Source: Filimonas effusa (GTDB lineage Bacteria; Bacteroidota; Bacteroidia; Chitinophagales; Chitinophagaceae). Taken from it: a DNA stretch of 64,000 nucleotides. Position numbers and translations under genes: made by a program. This document shows positions 33,712 to 42,943 of the stretch, piece by piece (position 1 is the first letter of the stretch; every line of letters starts with the position of its first letter). The DNA lies in the NCBI RefSeq assembly GCF_004118675.1, contig NZ_SDHZ01000005.1, positions 1-64,000 on the forward strand, in the 5' to 3' direction. The notes beneath the pieces were generated by a model. It saw only the letters and a list, made by a program, of their open reading frames with translations, did no database searches and was not told the origin of the DNA.

Positions 33712-35769
33712 ATGTCCAGCCATCATACAAAGAATAAATTGTTTGAAGCTTCTCTTGTAAAAGAGGCGCTGGTGCAATCATTTCTCAAATTAAACCCGGT
33801 AAGTCTTTTCCGCAACCCGGTAATGTTCACGGTTGAAACAGGAACAGCCATTATGCTGGCCGTAACGCTTTATGCTGTATTTACAGGGGATGCAGCACAG
33901 GGTTCTGCCGGTTATAACCTGGCTGTTTTCATTGTTCTCTTTTTTACGTTGCTGTTTGCCAATTTTGCTGAAGCCATTGCAGAAGCAAGAGGCAAAGCAC
34001 AGGCGGAGAGCCTGCGTAAAACCCGGGAGGACACTCCTGCCAAAAAGATAATGGCAGTGGGGGAGATCTTTACGAATGAAATACATGTAGTGTCGTCTTC
34101 GCAGCTACGCAAGGGTGATCACTTTATTTGCGAGGCTGGCGACCTAATTCCTATGGACGGAGAAATAGTAGAAGGCCTTGCTACGATCGATGAAAGCGCC
34201 ATTACCGGTGAGTCTGCGCCTGTGATACGCGAAGCAGGAGGCGATAAATCTTCCGTAACCGGCGGCACCAAAGTATTAAGCGACTCCATTAAGGTGAGAG
34301 TAACTACCGAGCCCGGGGAAAGCTTTCTTGACAAAATGATTGCTCTTGTAGAAGGCGCCAGCCGCCAGAAGACTCCCAATGAAATAGCACTTACCATTCT
34401 GCTCGCAAGTTTTACACTGGTGTTCATTATTGTATGTGTTACGCTGAAGCCGTTTGGAGATTATGCCAATACGCCTATTACAATCGCCGCATTTGTGTCG
34501 CTCTTCGTATGTCTTATTCCTACTACCATCGGCGGACTGTTAAGCGCTATTGGCATAGCAGGTATGGACAGGGCGTTAAGAGCCAATGTTATCACCAAAA
34601 GCGGTAAAGCAGTGGAAACAGCCGGAGACCTTGACACTTTGCTGCTTGACAAAACCGGCACAATAACTATCGGCAACCGTAAGGCCACTCATTTCTGGCC
34701 TATCAAGGATGTTGACGAACGGAGCTTTATTGAATACTGTGTTTTATCATCCCTGGCCGATGAAACACCCGAAGGCAAGTCCATTGTAGAGCTGGCAGCT
34801 GAACAGGGTGTTAAATCAAGGCCCATACAAAGCGAGCAGGCAAGATTTATACGCTTTACAGCCGAAACCCGCAGCAGTGGTATTGATATCGACGGCAAGA
34901 GAATACGCAAGGGGGCATTTGATTCTATTAAGAATATTGCCGCCAAAGCCGGCAACCTGTTTCCTTCAGAAGCAGAAAAAAGCGTGCAACAAATTTCATC
35001 CAATGGTGGAACCCCGCTGGTAGTAAGTGTAAATGAAGACGTAGTAGGTGTTATTGAGCTACAGGATATTATTAAACCCGGCATCAAAGAACGTTTTGAG
35101 CGTTTAAGACGAATGGGGGTAAAAACCGTAATGGTTACAGGCGACAATCCTCTTACCGCCAAATTCATTGCCGAGAAGGCTGGTGTTGACGACTTTATAG
35201 CGGAAGCCAAGCCGGAGGATAAAATGCGATATATCCGCCGAGAACAGGAAGGCGGTAAACTGGTGGCTATGATGGGAGACGGCACCAACGATGCGCCCGC
35301 TCTCGCACAGGCCGATGTTGGCGTTGCCATGAACAGCGGCACGCAGGCTGCGAAAGAAGCAGGCAACATGGTTGACCTTGACAACGATCCAACCAAGCTG
35401 ATAGAGATCGTAGAAATAGGCAAGCAGCTATTGATGACAAGAGGAACCTTAACCACTTTCTCCATTGCCAATGACGTTGCCAAGTATTTTGCTATTGTAC
35501 CAGCCCTTTTCATCACTTCCATCCCTGCTTTACAAGGGCTGAACATTATGCACCTGAAAAGTCCTGAGAGCGCTATACTGGCGGCGGTAATCTTCAATGC
35601 CATCATTATCCCTGTTCTTATTCCACTTGCCTTAAAAGGCGTTGCCTACAAGCCTATAGGCGCCAGCGCCCTGTTAAGAAGGAACCTGCTGATCTATGGA
35701 CTGGGCGGCATCATCGTTCCATTCATAGGTATTAAGCTGATAGACCTGCTTGTGGGTTTTTTCCTGTAG
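33712..35769 (+). CDS. kdpB: Potassium-transporting ATPase ATP-binding subunit
   Basis: KdpB is the P-type ATPase (type IA) that powers the complex. The 685-aa protein shows TGESAPV in the actuator domain, the phosphorylated Asp313 in LLDKTGTIT, and [12 protein letters not shown] in the P-domain hinge. Length and order are standard. A long open frame on the opposite strand (about 34689-35606) is a codon-composition shadow and not a gene. Confidence 0.97.
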   Translation: MSSHHTKNKLFEASLVKEALVQSFLKLNPVSLFRNPVMFTVETGTAIMLAVTLYAVFTGDAAQGSAGYNLAVFIVLFFTLLFANFAEAIAEARGKAQAESLRKTREDTPAKKIMAVGEIFTNEIHVVSSSQLRKGDHFICEAGDLIPMDGEIVEGLATIDESAITGESAPVIREAGGDKSSVTGGTKVLSDSIKVRVTTEPGESFLDKMIALVEGASRQKTPNEIALTILLASFTLVFIIVCVTLKPFGDYANTPITIAAFVSLFVCLIPTTIGGLLSAIGIAGMDRALRANVITKSGKAVETAGDLDTLLLDKTGTITIGNRKATHFWPIKDVDERSFIEYCVLSSLADETPEGKSIVELAAEQGVKSRPIQSEQARFIRFTAETRSSGIDIDGKRIRKGAFDSIKNIAAKAGNLFPSEAEKSVQQISSNGGTPLVVSVNEDVVGVIELQDIIKPGIKERFERLRRMGVKTVMVTGDNPLTAKFIAEKAGVDDFIAEAKPEDKMRYIRREQEGGKLVAMMGDGTNDAPALAQADVGVAMNSGTQAAKEAGNMVDLDNDPTKLIEIVEIGKQLLMTRGTLTTFSIANDVAKYFAIVPALFITSIPALQGLNIMHLKSPESAILAAVIFNAIIIPVLIPLALKGVAYKPIGASALLRRNLLIYGLGGIIVPFIGIKLIDLLVGFFL

Positions 35770-35787
35770 TTCTTTAAAAATAAAATA

Positions 35788-36351
35788 ATGAAAAAGTATA
35801 TCCTCCCTTCACTCAAGATGACCATTGTAATGATTGTACTATGCGCCGTCTTATACCCCCTGCTGATCGCCGGCATTGCGAAAATGGCGCCCGGCAAAGG
35901 AAAAGGTGAAACCGTAAGTGTAAACGGCCGTATTGTAGGTTATGAGAAAGTTGGGCAGAAGTTCACTGAAGACAAGTACTTCCAGGGACGTCCTTCTGCC
36001 GTAGATTATAATGCGGCAGGCTCTGCAGGATCCAACAAAGGGCCTTCCAACCCCGACTACCTGAAGACGGTTTCGGAACGTATAGACAGTTTCATAGTTC
36101 ATAATCCCGGCGTCAAGAAAGCAGAGATCCCTGCCGAAATGGTAACTGCATCGGGCAGCGGGCTTGATCCTGATATATCACCTGCCTGTGCACGTATACA
36201 AGTAAAAAGGGTCGCTGCCGTACGCAACATCCCCGAAAAAAAGATCTACGACCTGGTAGAAGCACATACGCAAGCGCCATTGGGTAAAATGATGGGACCG
36301 CTTAAGATCAACGTGCTAAAACTCAACATCGCTTTAGATCAACTTAAATAA
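35788..36351 (+). CDS. kdpC: Potassium-transporting ATPase subunit KdpC
   Basis: KdpC has one membrane helix and a periplasmic domain and raises the potassium affinity of the pump. The 187-aa protein has the N-terminal helix (IVMIVLCAVLYPLLIAGI), YFQGRPSAVDYNAAGSAGSN and DPDISPACARIQVKRVA, all characteristic. It lies 18 bases after kdpB and 20 bases before the porin gene. Confidence 0.97.
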   Translation: MKKYILPSLKMTIVMIVLCAVLYPLLIAGIAKMAPGKGKGETVSVNGRIVGYEKVGQKFTEDKYFQGRPSAVDYNAAGSAGSNKGPSNPDYLKTVSERIDSFIVHNPGVKKAEIPAEMVTASGSGLDPDISPACARIQVKRVAAVRNIPEKKIYDLVEAHTQAPLGKMMGPLKINVLKLNIALDQLK

Positions 36352-36371
36352 ATCGCAAACAACACACTCAC

Positions 36372-37724
36372 ATGAACAAGTATTTCGCAGGAGCGGCGGC
36401 ACTTACGTTAAACGCATTATTAGCCGGCTCCGCATTGGCGCAGGATTCTATTCCCAAAACAAAGATACCTTTCGAGGGAATGGACCTCACCTGGATCAAT
36501 GGACAAAACAGGCAACGAAATTTTCCGCTGACCGTAACTGATAAGAACGGGGAAACCATCTTTACAGGCGTGGCCTTACTCGATGGCTATTTCAATTACA
36601 ATTTTGCACGTCCCAAAGACAATACACAAACTATTTCTGCCGCAACCGGCAGGAGTAATGAATTCTCCATCAACCAGGCGAGCATTGGTATAGAATCGAA
36701 TTACAAGAATGTTATCGGGCGCCTGTGGTTACAAACCGGTGGCATGACCCATATTGTTCAGGAAGCAGACGGGTCTGTTAATCGTGGACGTAACACAGGC
36801 ACCGGCAATCTAAAGTTTATAAGAGAAGCAGCAGCAGGGTATCATTTCAATGTGGACTATGGTTTAAATGTGGAGATGGGAATTTTCATGAGCTATATTG
36901 GTCTTGAGAGTTATGTACTACAAGAGAACTGGAGCTATCAACGCAGTATGGTATGTGACTTCACTCCTTTCTATTTCCAGGGAGCCAGGCTTCAATATTA
37001 TCCTTCGCGTAAGTTTAAAACAGAACTATGGCTGCTCAACGGATGGCAGAGTTATAACAGCTGGAGTAAAAACATAGGCTTTGGTAACTCGAACTACTAC
37101 CGTCCTTCGGAGAATGTGCAGCTGGTGGCCAATTTCTACTATGGGAATGACAGCAAAAGCGGTACTACGGAATTATCTAAAGTACGCCGCCTTCACCACG
37201 ACAACAGTATCGTTGCCCGTTATTACAAGAACAGGTCAGCAGATGGCAAAGGTATATCACAGGCTGCTTTCAGCTTAAACAGCCACTATGGCTTCCAGAG
37301 TGGCGACGGGGTGAAGGCAAAAGACAATTATATGATGGGCACTTCACTTGCGCACAGGTTGTGGTTCAACAATAATAAACTTGCCTGGACCTTAAGAGGC
37401 GACTATGTAACCAACCCAGGCGGTTATCTTGCTTTTACGCCAGCTGTAGCAGGCGCCATACCCAATGACTATGATATAGCAATAGCCAGTGGAAAAGCGC
37501 TTAGAATGGGACAATTTAGCACCACCTTTGATGTGATGCCAAGCGATTTTTTCACGTTCCGCATTGAGTATGCACACCGTATTGCGAATGTGCCCTATTT
37601 CGCAGGACCTGGTGGAACCACCTCCCAAACAGGTTTCAGCAATGACGCTATTGATCCTAACTGGAAAGCAGATCTGAGGAAGAATGAGAACCGCGTGATC
37701 GTTGCGGTCAACTTCAGGTTGTAA
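36372..37724 (+). CDS. Outer-membrane beta-barrel porin of the kdp operon
   Basis: After a signal peptide (AAALTLNALLAGSALAQ) the 450-aa protein has alternating beta-strand sequence rich in aromatic residues and ends in NRVIVAVNFRL, a terminal strand typical of outer-membrane barrels; it fits the BBP2-like porin family. Its position between kdpC and the sensor genes, 20 bases after kdpC, suggests it admits potassium across the outer membrane for the pump. That role is inferred from context. Confidence 0.85.
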   Translation: MNKYFAGAAALTLNALLAGSALAQDSIPKTKIPFEGMDLTWINGQNRQRNFPLTVTDKNGETIFTGVALLDGYFNYNFARPKDNTQTISAATGRSNEFSINQASIGIESNYKNVIGRLWLQTGGMTHIVQEADGSVNRGRNTGTGNLKFIREAAAGYHFNVDYGLNVEMGIFMSYIGLESYVLQENWSYQRSMVCDFTPFYFQGARLQYYPSRKFKTELWLLNGWQSYNSWSKNIGFGNSNYYRPSENVQLVANFYYGNDSKSGTTELSKVRRLHHDNSIVARYYKNRSADGKGISQAAFSLNSHYGFQSGDGVKAKDNYMMGTSLAHRLWFNNNKLAWTLRGDYVTNPGGYLAFTPAVAGAIPNDYDIAIASGKALRMGQFSTTFDVMPSDFFTFRIEYAHRIANVPYFAGPGGTTSQTGFSNDAIDPNWKADLRKNENRVIVAVNFRL

Positions 37725-37804
37725 TGCCAACCAATAAGCCAGCCGGGGTACACGCGGCTGCTTTCAGTATACTGGAAAGAGGAGCAAATTAATATTAAAT
37801 ATAT

Positions 37805-38413
37805 ATGGAAACTGAGCCATCCCCCGCTATTGAGATCAGAAGAGCCACAGCAGCAGACGCTCATTTTGCCAGGCAGATTTCAATGGAAACCGCTTCATCG
37901 GCTATTATCCGCGGAACCGGAATATCGCGCCGTACGCCAGAAACTATTATTGATAAAATGGAAGAAGGGAAAGCAGTTATAGCTGTAACCATTGACGGAA
38001 AATGGGCCGGCTTCTCTTATATAGAATCGTGGAGCAACGGGAAATTCGTATCTAATTCAGGACTTATTGTAGCCCCAGCCTTTCGCAAAGCAGGCATCGC
38101 CAAAGCCATTAAACAAGAGATATTTGAGCTATCGCGCGAGCTTTACCCGGAAGCCAAAATATTCAGCATTATGACCGGTCTTGCCATTATGCGCATTAAT
38201 ATGGCACTAGGCTTTGAGCCGGTAACATTTGATGAGATCACGCGGGATAAAAGCTTCTGGAGTGGTTGTTCTTCCTGTGTTAATTATGCAATTTTACAAA
38301 GTAAAGGATGCAGGAATTGTTTATGTACGGCCATGTTATTTGATCCCGAACGCCAAACTGCGATAGCAGCAGAACAAAAGCATTATCATTTTCTGATCCC
38401 GGGTAATGTATGA
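37805..38413 (+). CDS. GNAT acetyltransferase with C-terminal cysteine cluster
   Basis: The 202-aa protein has a GNAT fold with the acetyl-CoA region GLIVAPAFRKAGIAKAIKQE. It resembles the Bacteroidota GNAT proteins that normally sit in arginine operons beside argG (RGTGISRRTPE, KIFSIMTGLAIMRIN). Beyond the fold are Cys155, Cys158, Cys169, Cys172 and Cys174 in FWSGCSSC and GCRNCLCTAML, which could bind a metal. Here it lies 80 bases after the porin and its stop is just before the KdpD-like start, so it belongs to the kdp transcript. The substrate is unknown. Confidence 0.82.
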   Translation: METEPSPAIEIRRATAADAHFARQISMETASSAIIRGTGISRRTPETIIDKMEEGKAVIAVTIDGKWAGFSYIESWSNGKFVSNSGLIVAPAFRKAGIAKAIKQEIFELSRELYPEAKIFSIMTGLAIMRINMALGFEPVTFDEITRDKSFWSGCSSCVNYAILQSKGCRNCLCTAMLFDPERQTAIAAEQKHYHFLIPGNV

Positions 38414-38435
38414 CCCGGTAATAACCAGCTTCTAT

Positions 38436-39557
38436 ATGGATAAAGACAATAATGCAGAACATTTTCTCAAACTCATCCGCCAGTCGCGCCGGGGAAAGTT
38501 CAAAGTGTATATAGGTATGAGCCCCGGAGTGGGTAAAACTTATCGTATGCTACAGGAAGCAAGGGCTTTACTCAGGAATGGCGTAGATGTGAAGATCGGA
38601 TATATTGAAACGCATAACCGGCCCGAAACGCATGCCTTGCTGGAAGGGCTGCCGGTTATTCCCAGGAGGCAATTGTTTTATAAAGGCAAGGAGCTGGAAG
38701 AACTTGACATGCATGCAGTATTGAATCTCCATCCAGAGGTTGTGATCATCGATGAACTTGCTCATACCAATATTGAAGGCAGCCGGAATGAAAAACGCTG
38801 GCAGGATGTAATGCAAATACTTGATGAAGGCATTAACGTGATCAGCGCCGTTAACATTCAACATATAGAAAGTCTGCAGGAAGAAATTAAAAACATCACC
38901 GGCATCAATGTAAATGAAAGAATACCCGACAGTGTTTTGCAGCAGGCTGATGAAGTGGTGAATATAGATCTTACTGCCGATGAACTGGTGTCACGCCTGA
39001 AAGAGGGTAAGATCTATGCACCTGACAAGATTGCTGTATCACTGCAAAATTTCTTTCAGCCTGAAAAGATCCTTCAGCTTCGGGAGCTTGCGTTAAAGGA
39101 AGTAGCCAGCCAGGTAGAGCGTAAAATAGAAACTGTTCTTCCGAGGAATGTGCATGCGCGCAATGAATGTCTTCTCGCCTGCATCAGCAGCAATCATGAA
39201 ATGGCCAAAAAGGTGATCCGGAAAACGGCGCGTCTTGCTTCTTACTATCATTCCAGGTGGTTGCTGTTATATGTGCAAACGCCGGGAGAGGAAATGGATA
39301 AGATAGGCCTGGCGGCTCAGCGACACCTCATCAACAATTTTAAACTGGCGACAGAGCTGGGTGCAGAGGTCATTCGTATTAAACATAAAAAAATAGGGAA
39401 AGGCATTATAGAGGTAGCGGAGCAAAAGCAGGTTACCACCATTTGTATTGGCAAGCCCCATTTAAATCTTTTTAAAGTGATCATGGCCACCAATGTATTC
39501 AACGAAATACTAAAAAAGCTATCTTCAAATGATATTGATCTTGTAATTCTGTCATAA
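38436..39557 (+). CDS. kdpD: KdpD sensor domain protein without kinase
   Basis: From the ATG at 38436 this 373-aa protein is only the cytoplasmic N-terminal part of KdpD: the KdpD nucleotide-binding domain with Walker A GMSPGVGKT and Walker B VVIIDELAHTN, followed by a universal-stress-protein domain. The transmembrane, GAF and kinase parts of classical KdpD are absent; a separate histidine kinase follows, with its ATG overlapping this stop (TAATG at 39555-39559). An ATG at 38406, overlapping the GNAT stop, would add 10 residues. The protein probably passes a potassium or c-di-AMP signal to that kinase. Confidence 0.88.
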   Translation: MDKDNNAEHFLKLIRQSRRGKFKVYIGMSPGVGKTYRMLQEARALLRNGVDVKIGYIETHNRPETHALLEGLPVIPRRQLFYKGKELEELDMHAVLNLHPEVVIIDELAHTNIEGSRNEKRWQDVMQILDEGINVISAVNIQHIESLQEEIKNITGINVNERIPDSVLQQADEVVNIDLTADELVSRLKEGKIYAPDKIAVSLQNFFQPEKILQLRELALKEVASQVERKIETVLPRNVHARNECLLACISSNHEMAKKVIRKTARLASYYHSRWLLLYVQTPGEEMDKIGLAAQRHLINNFKLATELGAEVIRIKHKKIGKGIIEVAEQKQVTTICIGKPHLNLFKVIMATNVFNEILKKLSSNDIDLVILS

Positions 39558-41299
39558 TGCGTATTAAGGCAAAACTTATACTGGGAACAGGGGTGCTATC
39601 TGCACTGATCCTGCTGCTGGCTGTGTTGGGTACCGGATATATCAATATCCTTAAAAAAGACACCCGCAACATCCTGGTATCCAACTATAACACGGTAGAG
39701 TACTCGCGTAAAATGATGCTTGCGCTCGATGGCATTCATCTTCCCGGCGGCTCTATACACCAGTTCGAAGAAAACCTGGCATTGCAAAAAGCCAATGTTA
39801 CCGAAACCGGAGAAAAGGATGCAACGCAACAACTTGCCGAACATTACCAGCTTTTCAAAGCCAACCTGGCCGACACCCTGCTCCCACGTTTAATACGGCA
39901 GGATCTTTCGCAGGTAATGCTGCTGAATATGCAGGCCATACAGCGTAAAACCAATATCGCAGCAGCAACTGCCGATACTGCTACTTTATGGATCGCCACC
40001 GCGGGAACACTTTGTTTCATCATTGCCTTTGTTCTGTTGGTAAACCTCCCGGGAAATATTGCCAACCCTATCCGGGAGCTAACGGAAAGCATCAGGCAAA
40101 TTGCCAATAAGAACTATGCCCAACGGGTACATTTCAACAAACAAAATGAATTCGGAGACCTGGCCAGGTCTTTTAACACCATGGCGGAGAAGCTGGAAGA
40201 GTATCATAACAGTAACCTGTCTAAACTACTGATCGAGAAGAAAAGAATAGAAACACTTATCAATAACATGCACGATCCTGTTATCGGGCTCGATGAGAAC
40301 AAAAGAATTCTTTTTGCAAATGAAGCTGCAATTGCGGCCTGCGGATTACCTGCAGCCAAACTGGTGGGCCAGCTGGCACAGGATGTTGCCGTAGTGAATG
40401 ATCTTATACGGGCGCTGATACAGGATATGATGTCACCCGGTGCCAGCAACAAAGACCGAAGCATGAAGATATATGCCGACGGTAAAGAAAGTTATTTTGA
40501 AAAGAACATCATCAATATCACTATCACCCCAACGGGTGAAACGCAACAGCAGCAAATAGGTCATGTTATCCTGCTCAGGAATATTACGCCTTATAAAGAA
40601 CTTGACTTCGCCAAAACAAACTTCATAGCAACTGTTTCGCACGAGTTGAAAACGCCCATCTCTTCCATCAAACTTGGTGTTCAATTGTTGGAAAAGAAAG
40701 AAACGGGAGGTCTGAATGAAGATCAGCAGCAACTAATAGAAGGTATTAAAGACGATGCAGGCCGGCTTCTGAAAATAACAGGAGAGCTGCTGAACCTGTC
40801 GCAAGTAGAAACGGGCAATATTCAGCTGAACCTCCAGGAAAGCAGTCCCTACCAGATACTCCGTTATGCAATGGATGCTGTAAAAGTTCCTGCTGAATTA
40901 AAGCATATACATCTCGACAGCCAGGTAGCCGGAGGTCTTCCTCCCGTTAAGGCTGACGAGGAGAAAACAGCATGGGTATTGATCAACCTTCTCACCAACG
41001 CTATCCGATATTCTCCCGAGCAAGCCGACATAATCATAGAGGTGAAACCACAGAATAAACAACTGCTGTTTTCTGTACAGGATAAAGGGCATGGCATAGA
41101 CCCTTTATACAGGGATAAAATATTTGACCGTTATTTTCAAATTCCTGGCAGTAATCGCTCAGGAACAGGACTGGGCCTGGCGATATGCAAAGAATTTATA
41201 GAAGCACAGGGAGGCACTATTGGTGTACAAACCGAACAAGGTTCGGGAAGCAGGTTTTACTTCCTGCTTCCACTGATACAGGAACAAAAGCAGGTGTAA
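39557..41299 (+). CDS. Sensor histidine kinase of the kdp locus
   Basis: The 580-aa kinase has two membrane helices (about 5-28 and 143-167), HAMP linker, PAS domain (about 230-350), HisKA with the phospho-acceptor His362 in ATVSHELKTPIS, and an HATPase domain with NAIRYSP, DKGHGIDP and GTGLGLAI. Together with the preceding KdpD-like protein it makes up a split KdpD. The coupling by a TAATG overlap supports equal synthesis. No response regulator follows on this strand; its partner must be elsewhere. Confidence 0.9.
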   Translation: MRIKAKLILGTGVLSALILLLAVLGTGYINILKKDTRNILVSNYNTVEYSRKMMLALDGIHLPGGSIHQFEENLALQKANVTETGEKDATQQLAEHYQLFKANLADTLLPRLIRQDLSQVMLLNMQAIQRKTNIAAATADTATLWIATAGTLCFIIAFVLLVNLPGNIANPIRELTESIRQIANKNYAQRVHFNKQNEFGDLARSFNTMAEKLEEYHNSNLSKLLIEKKRIETLINNMHDPVIGLDENKRILFANEAAIAACGLPAAKLVGQLAQDVAVVNDLIRALIQDMMSPGASNKDRSMKIYADGKESYFEKNIINITITPTGETQQQQIGHVILLRNITPYKELDFAKTNFIATVSHELKTPISSIKLGVQLLEKKETGGLNEDQQQLIEGIKDDAGRLLKITGELLNLSQVETGNIQLNLQESSPYQILRYAMDAVKVPAELKHIHLDSQVAGGLPPVKADEEKTAWVLINLLTNAIRYSPEQADIIIEVKPQNKQLLFSVQDKGHGIDPLYRDKIFDRYFQIPGSNRSGTGLGLAICKEFIEAQGGTIGVQTEQGSGSRFYFLLPLIQEQKQV

Positions 41300-41330
41300 C
41301 AGCAACAGCGGCTTGCCTGATTTTCTGCAC

Positions 41331-42896
41331 CTAAACAACTGGCCTTCTCTTCCTGTTTCTCCAACGGAAATAAAGGATAAGTCCAACAACAACCATCAAT
41401 ATTTGTAAGCCTGCGCCCAGCATAGTGCTGCCGTCGCGCCAGGCCTTCCCTGCAAAGTCCATGAAATGATGTTTGTGCAAAAAAGCAAAGCAGCGTTCTT
41501 CGTACCTGCCGGAGGCTGTTAGCTTCTTTGCCAGTGTGGCGGTTGATGTTTCGATATAAAAAACTTTGTTGCCATAATCGATGCGCCATACCGGCAAGCG
41601 TTTATCTATGAAACTATATTCGCTATTGAATTTCGTGACCGGTACAGCTGCAACCTGTTCTGATCGTTTATATCCGCTTAATGCTGCTGCCAGGCTGCGG
41701 GCATATGTTTCATCGCCAACGGGTAACACTGTATTATCGTAACTATCGATATACATCACTGGCTTCGCAGCAACGCTCCTACTCGTCATCAGATCTTTAC
41801 CCGTTGGGCCTGTAAACTCCGGCATCAGATAAAGTTGCCAATAAAACTTTCCTTCTATATATGCCAGTCCAATATTTGATAATTTTCCTTTTGCGAATGT
41901 TTGCCATTGTTCCAGGTTGATTTTTACATCACTGGCGGGGAGCCCATACTGTTTTGTAACGGCTGCTTTTTCTTCAGTGAAATGTGATAGAACATGCCAG
42001 CCTCCGCTAATGGAAAACATTAGTGTAAACAATGATGCCAATAACGCGGTGAAACGGTGCCGGCGGCGTGCTTTACCAATGCCATTACTATTTGCTTGGG
42101 GGGCCTTGGAAATAAAGAAAATATACAACCCCATAATAGTTGTAGCCAGCGACAGGAGCATCAATACTACTTCAACAATCAAACGTCCGGGTCCTAAAAA
42201 AGAGAGCCATCCCCAGGTATGTACAAGACTGAAAAAACGTGTAAATAAGGCCCGTTTATCGTCTATGGCTGCAGAAAACCGGCTCTGTCCTGTTTCTACG
42301 TATATGCGAATGCCATCGGGCCTGTTAAAGGATACGCAGTATACCGGCAGAAGCCTGTTATTAGGTTTATATTCTTCATTAAATTCAGTTACAAGCGCCA
42401 CATTTGCCACTTCTGCCCCGGAAGCATTCATCACACAATCTGTAGCAGCATCACAACAGTCCTGTGAAACCGGTTCGTTTGCCGGTTTCTGTTTGTGTAT
42501 GGTTAAACTATCGTGTTTTACACCTTCCAAAAAGTACTTAGCCAGGTATTGTGCATAAAGCCAATCGCCGCGCTTCAAACGGTTACCGTTTAGGGCGCTG
42601 AAATATTCAAGCCGTCCTGCGGCATTTGTTTTTACCTGATAAAACCAGCTTGTATCGATATGTATTATCCTTACGCTATATAAAGAATCAATACCATTCT
42701 GTTTTAAAACCTGGGCAAGCGGCATTTTAATGTACCCCGAGTCAATGCGTTCTACAGGTAAAACCTGGCTGGCAATTTGGGGTCTGACATTGGTCATAAC
42801 GGGATGCAGGAAGCCGCTAACTGCCCATAATAAAACCGGGACAGCTACAATAACAGATACCCACCGATGCCATTTATATATATTTCTGCGAAACAT
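41331..42896 (-). CDS. PepSY-associated TM helix domain protein
   Basis: The 521-aa inner-membrane protein has the PepSY_TM layout: an N-terminal helix with KWHRWVSVIVAVPVLLWAVSGF, two periplasmic PepSY-like stretches, helices near 225-265 and 285-305, and a last helix followed by RWRNRKRRPVV. Related proteins act with TonB siderophore receptors, where some are thought to reduce ferric siderophores. It is 47 bases downstream of the TonB receptor and ends convergent to the histidine kinase. The metal is not determined. Confidence 0.88.
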   Translation of the reverse strand: MFRRNIYKWHRWVSVIVAVPVLLWAVSGFLHPVMTNVRPQIASQVLPVERIDSGYIKMPLAQVLKQNGIDSLYSVRIIHIDTSWFYQVKTNAAGRLEYFSALNGNRLKRGDWLYAQYLAKYFLEGVKHDSLTIHKQKPANEPVSQDCCDAATDCVMNASGAEVANVALVTEFNEEYKPNNRLLPVYCVSFNRPDGIRIYVETGQSRFSAAIDDKRALFTRFFSLVHTWGWLSFLGPGRLIVEVVLMLLSLATTIMGLYIFFISKAPQANSNGIGKARRRHRFTALLASLFTLMFSISGGWHVLSHFTEEKAAVTKQYGLPASDVKINLEQWQTFAKGKLSNIGLAYIEGKFYWQLYLMPEFTGPTGKDLMTSRSVAAKPVMYIDSYDNTVLPVGDETYARSLAAALSGYKRSEQVAAVPVTKFNSEYSFIDKRLPVWRIDYGNKVFYIETSTATLAKKLTASGRYEERCFAFLHKHHFMDFAGKAWRDGSTMLGAGLQILMVVVGLILYFRWRNRKRRPVV

Positions 42897-42943
42897 TATT
42901 TTCTTTCTTTAACAAGTTCAAAGCGGTTATTTCCATATCATTT

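Noticed and set aside
34689-35606. 305-codon minus-strand frame inside kdpB
   Set aside because: It is antisense to a complete kdpB gene and is explained by codon composition.
41917-42558. 213-codon plus-strand frame inside the PepSY gene
   Set aside because: It is antisense to a well-defined membrane protein and shows no family features.
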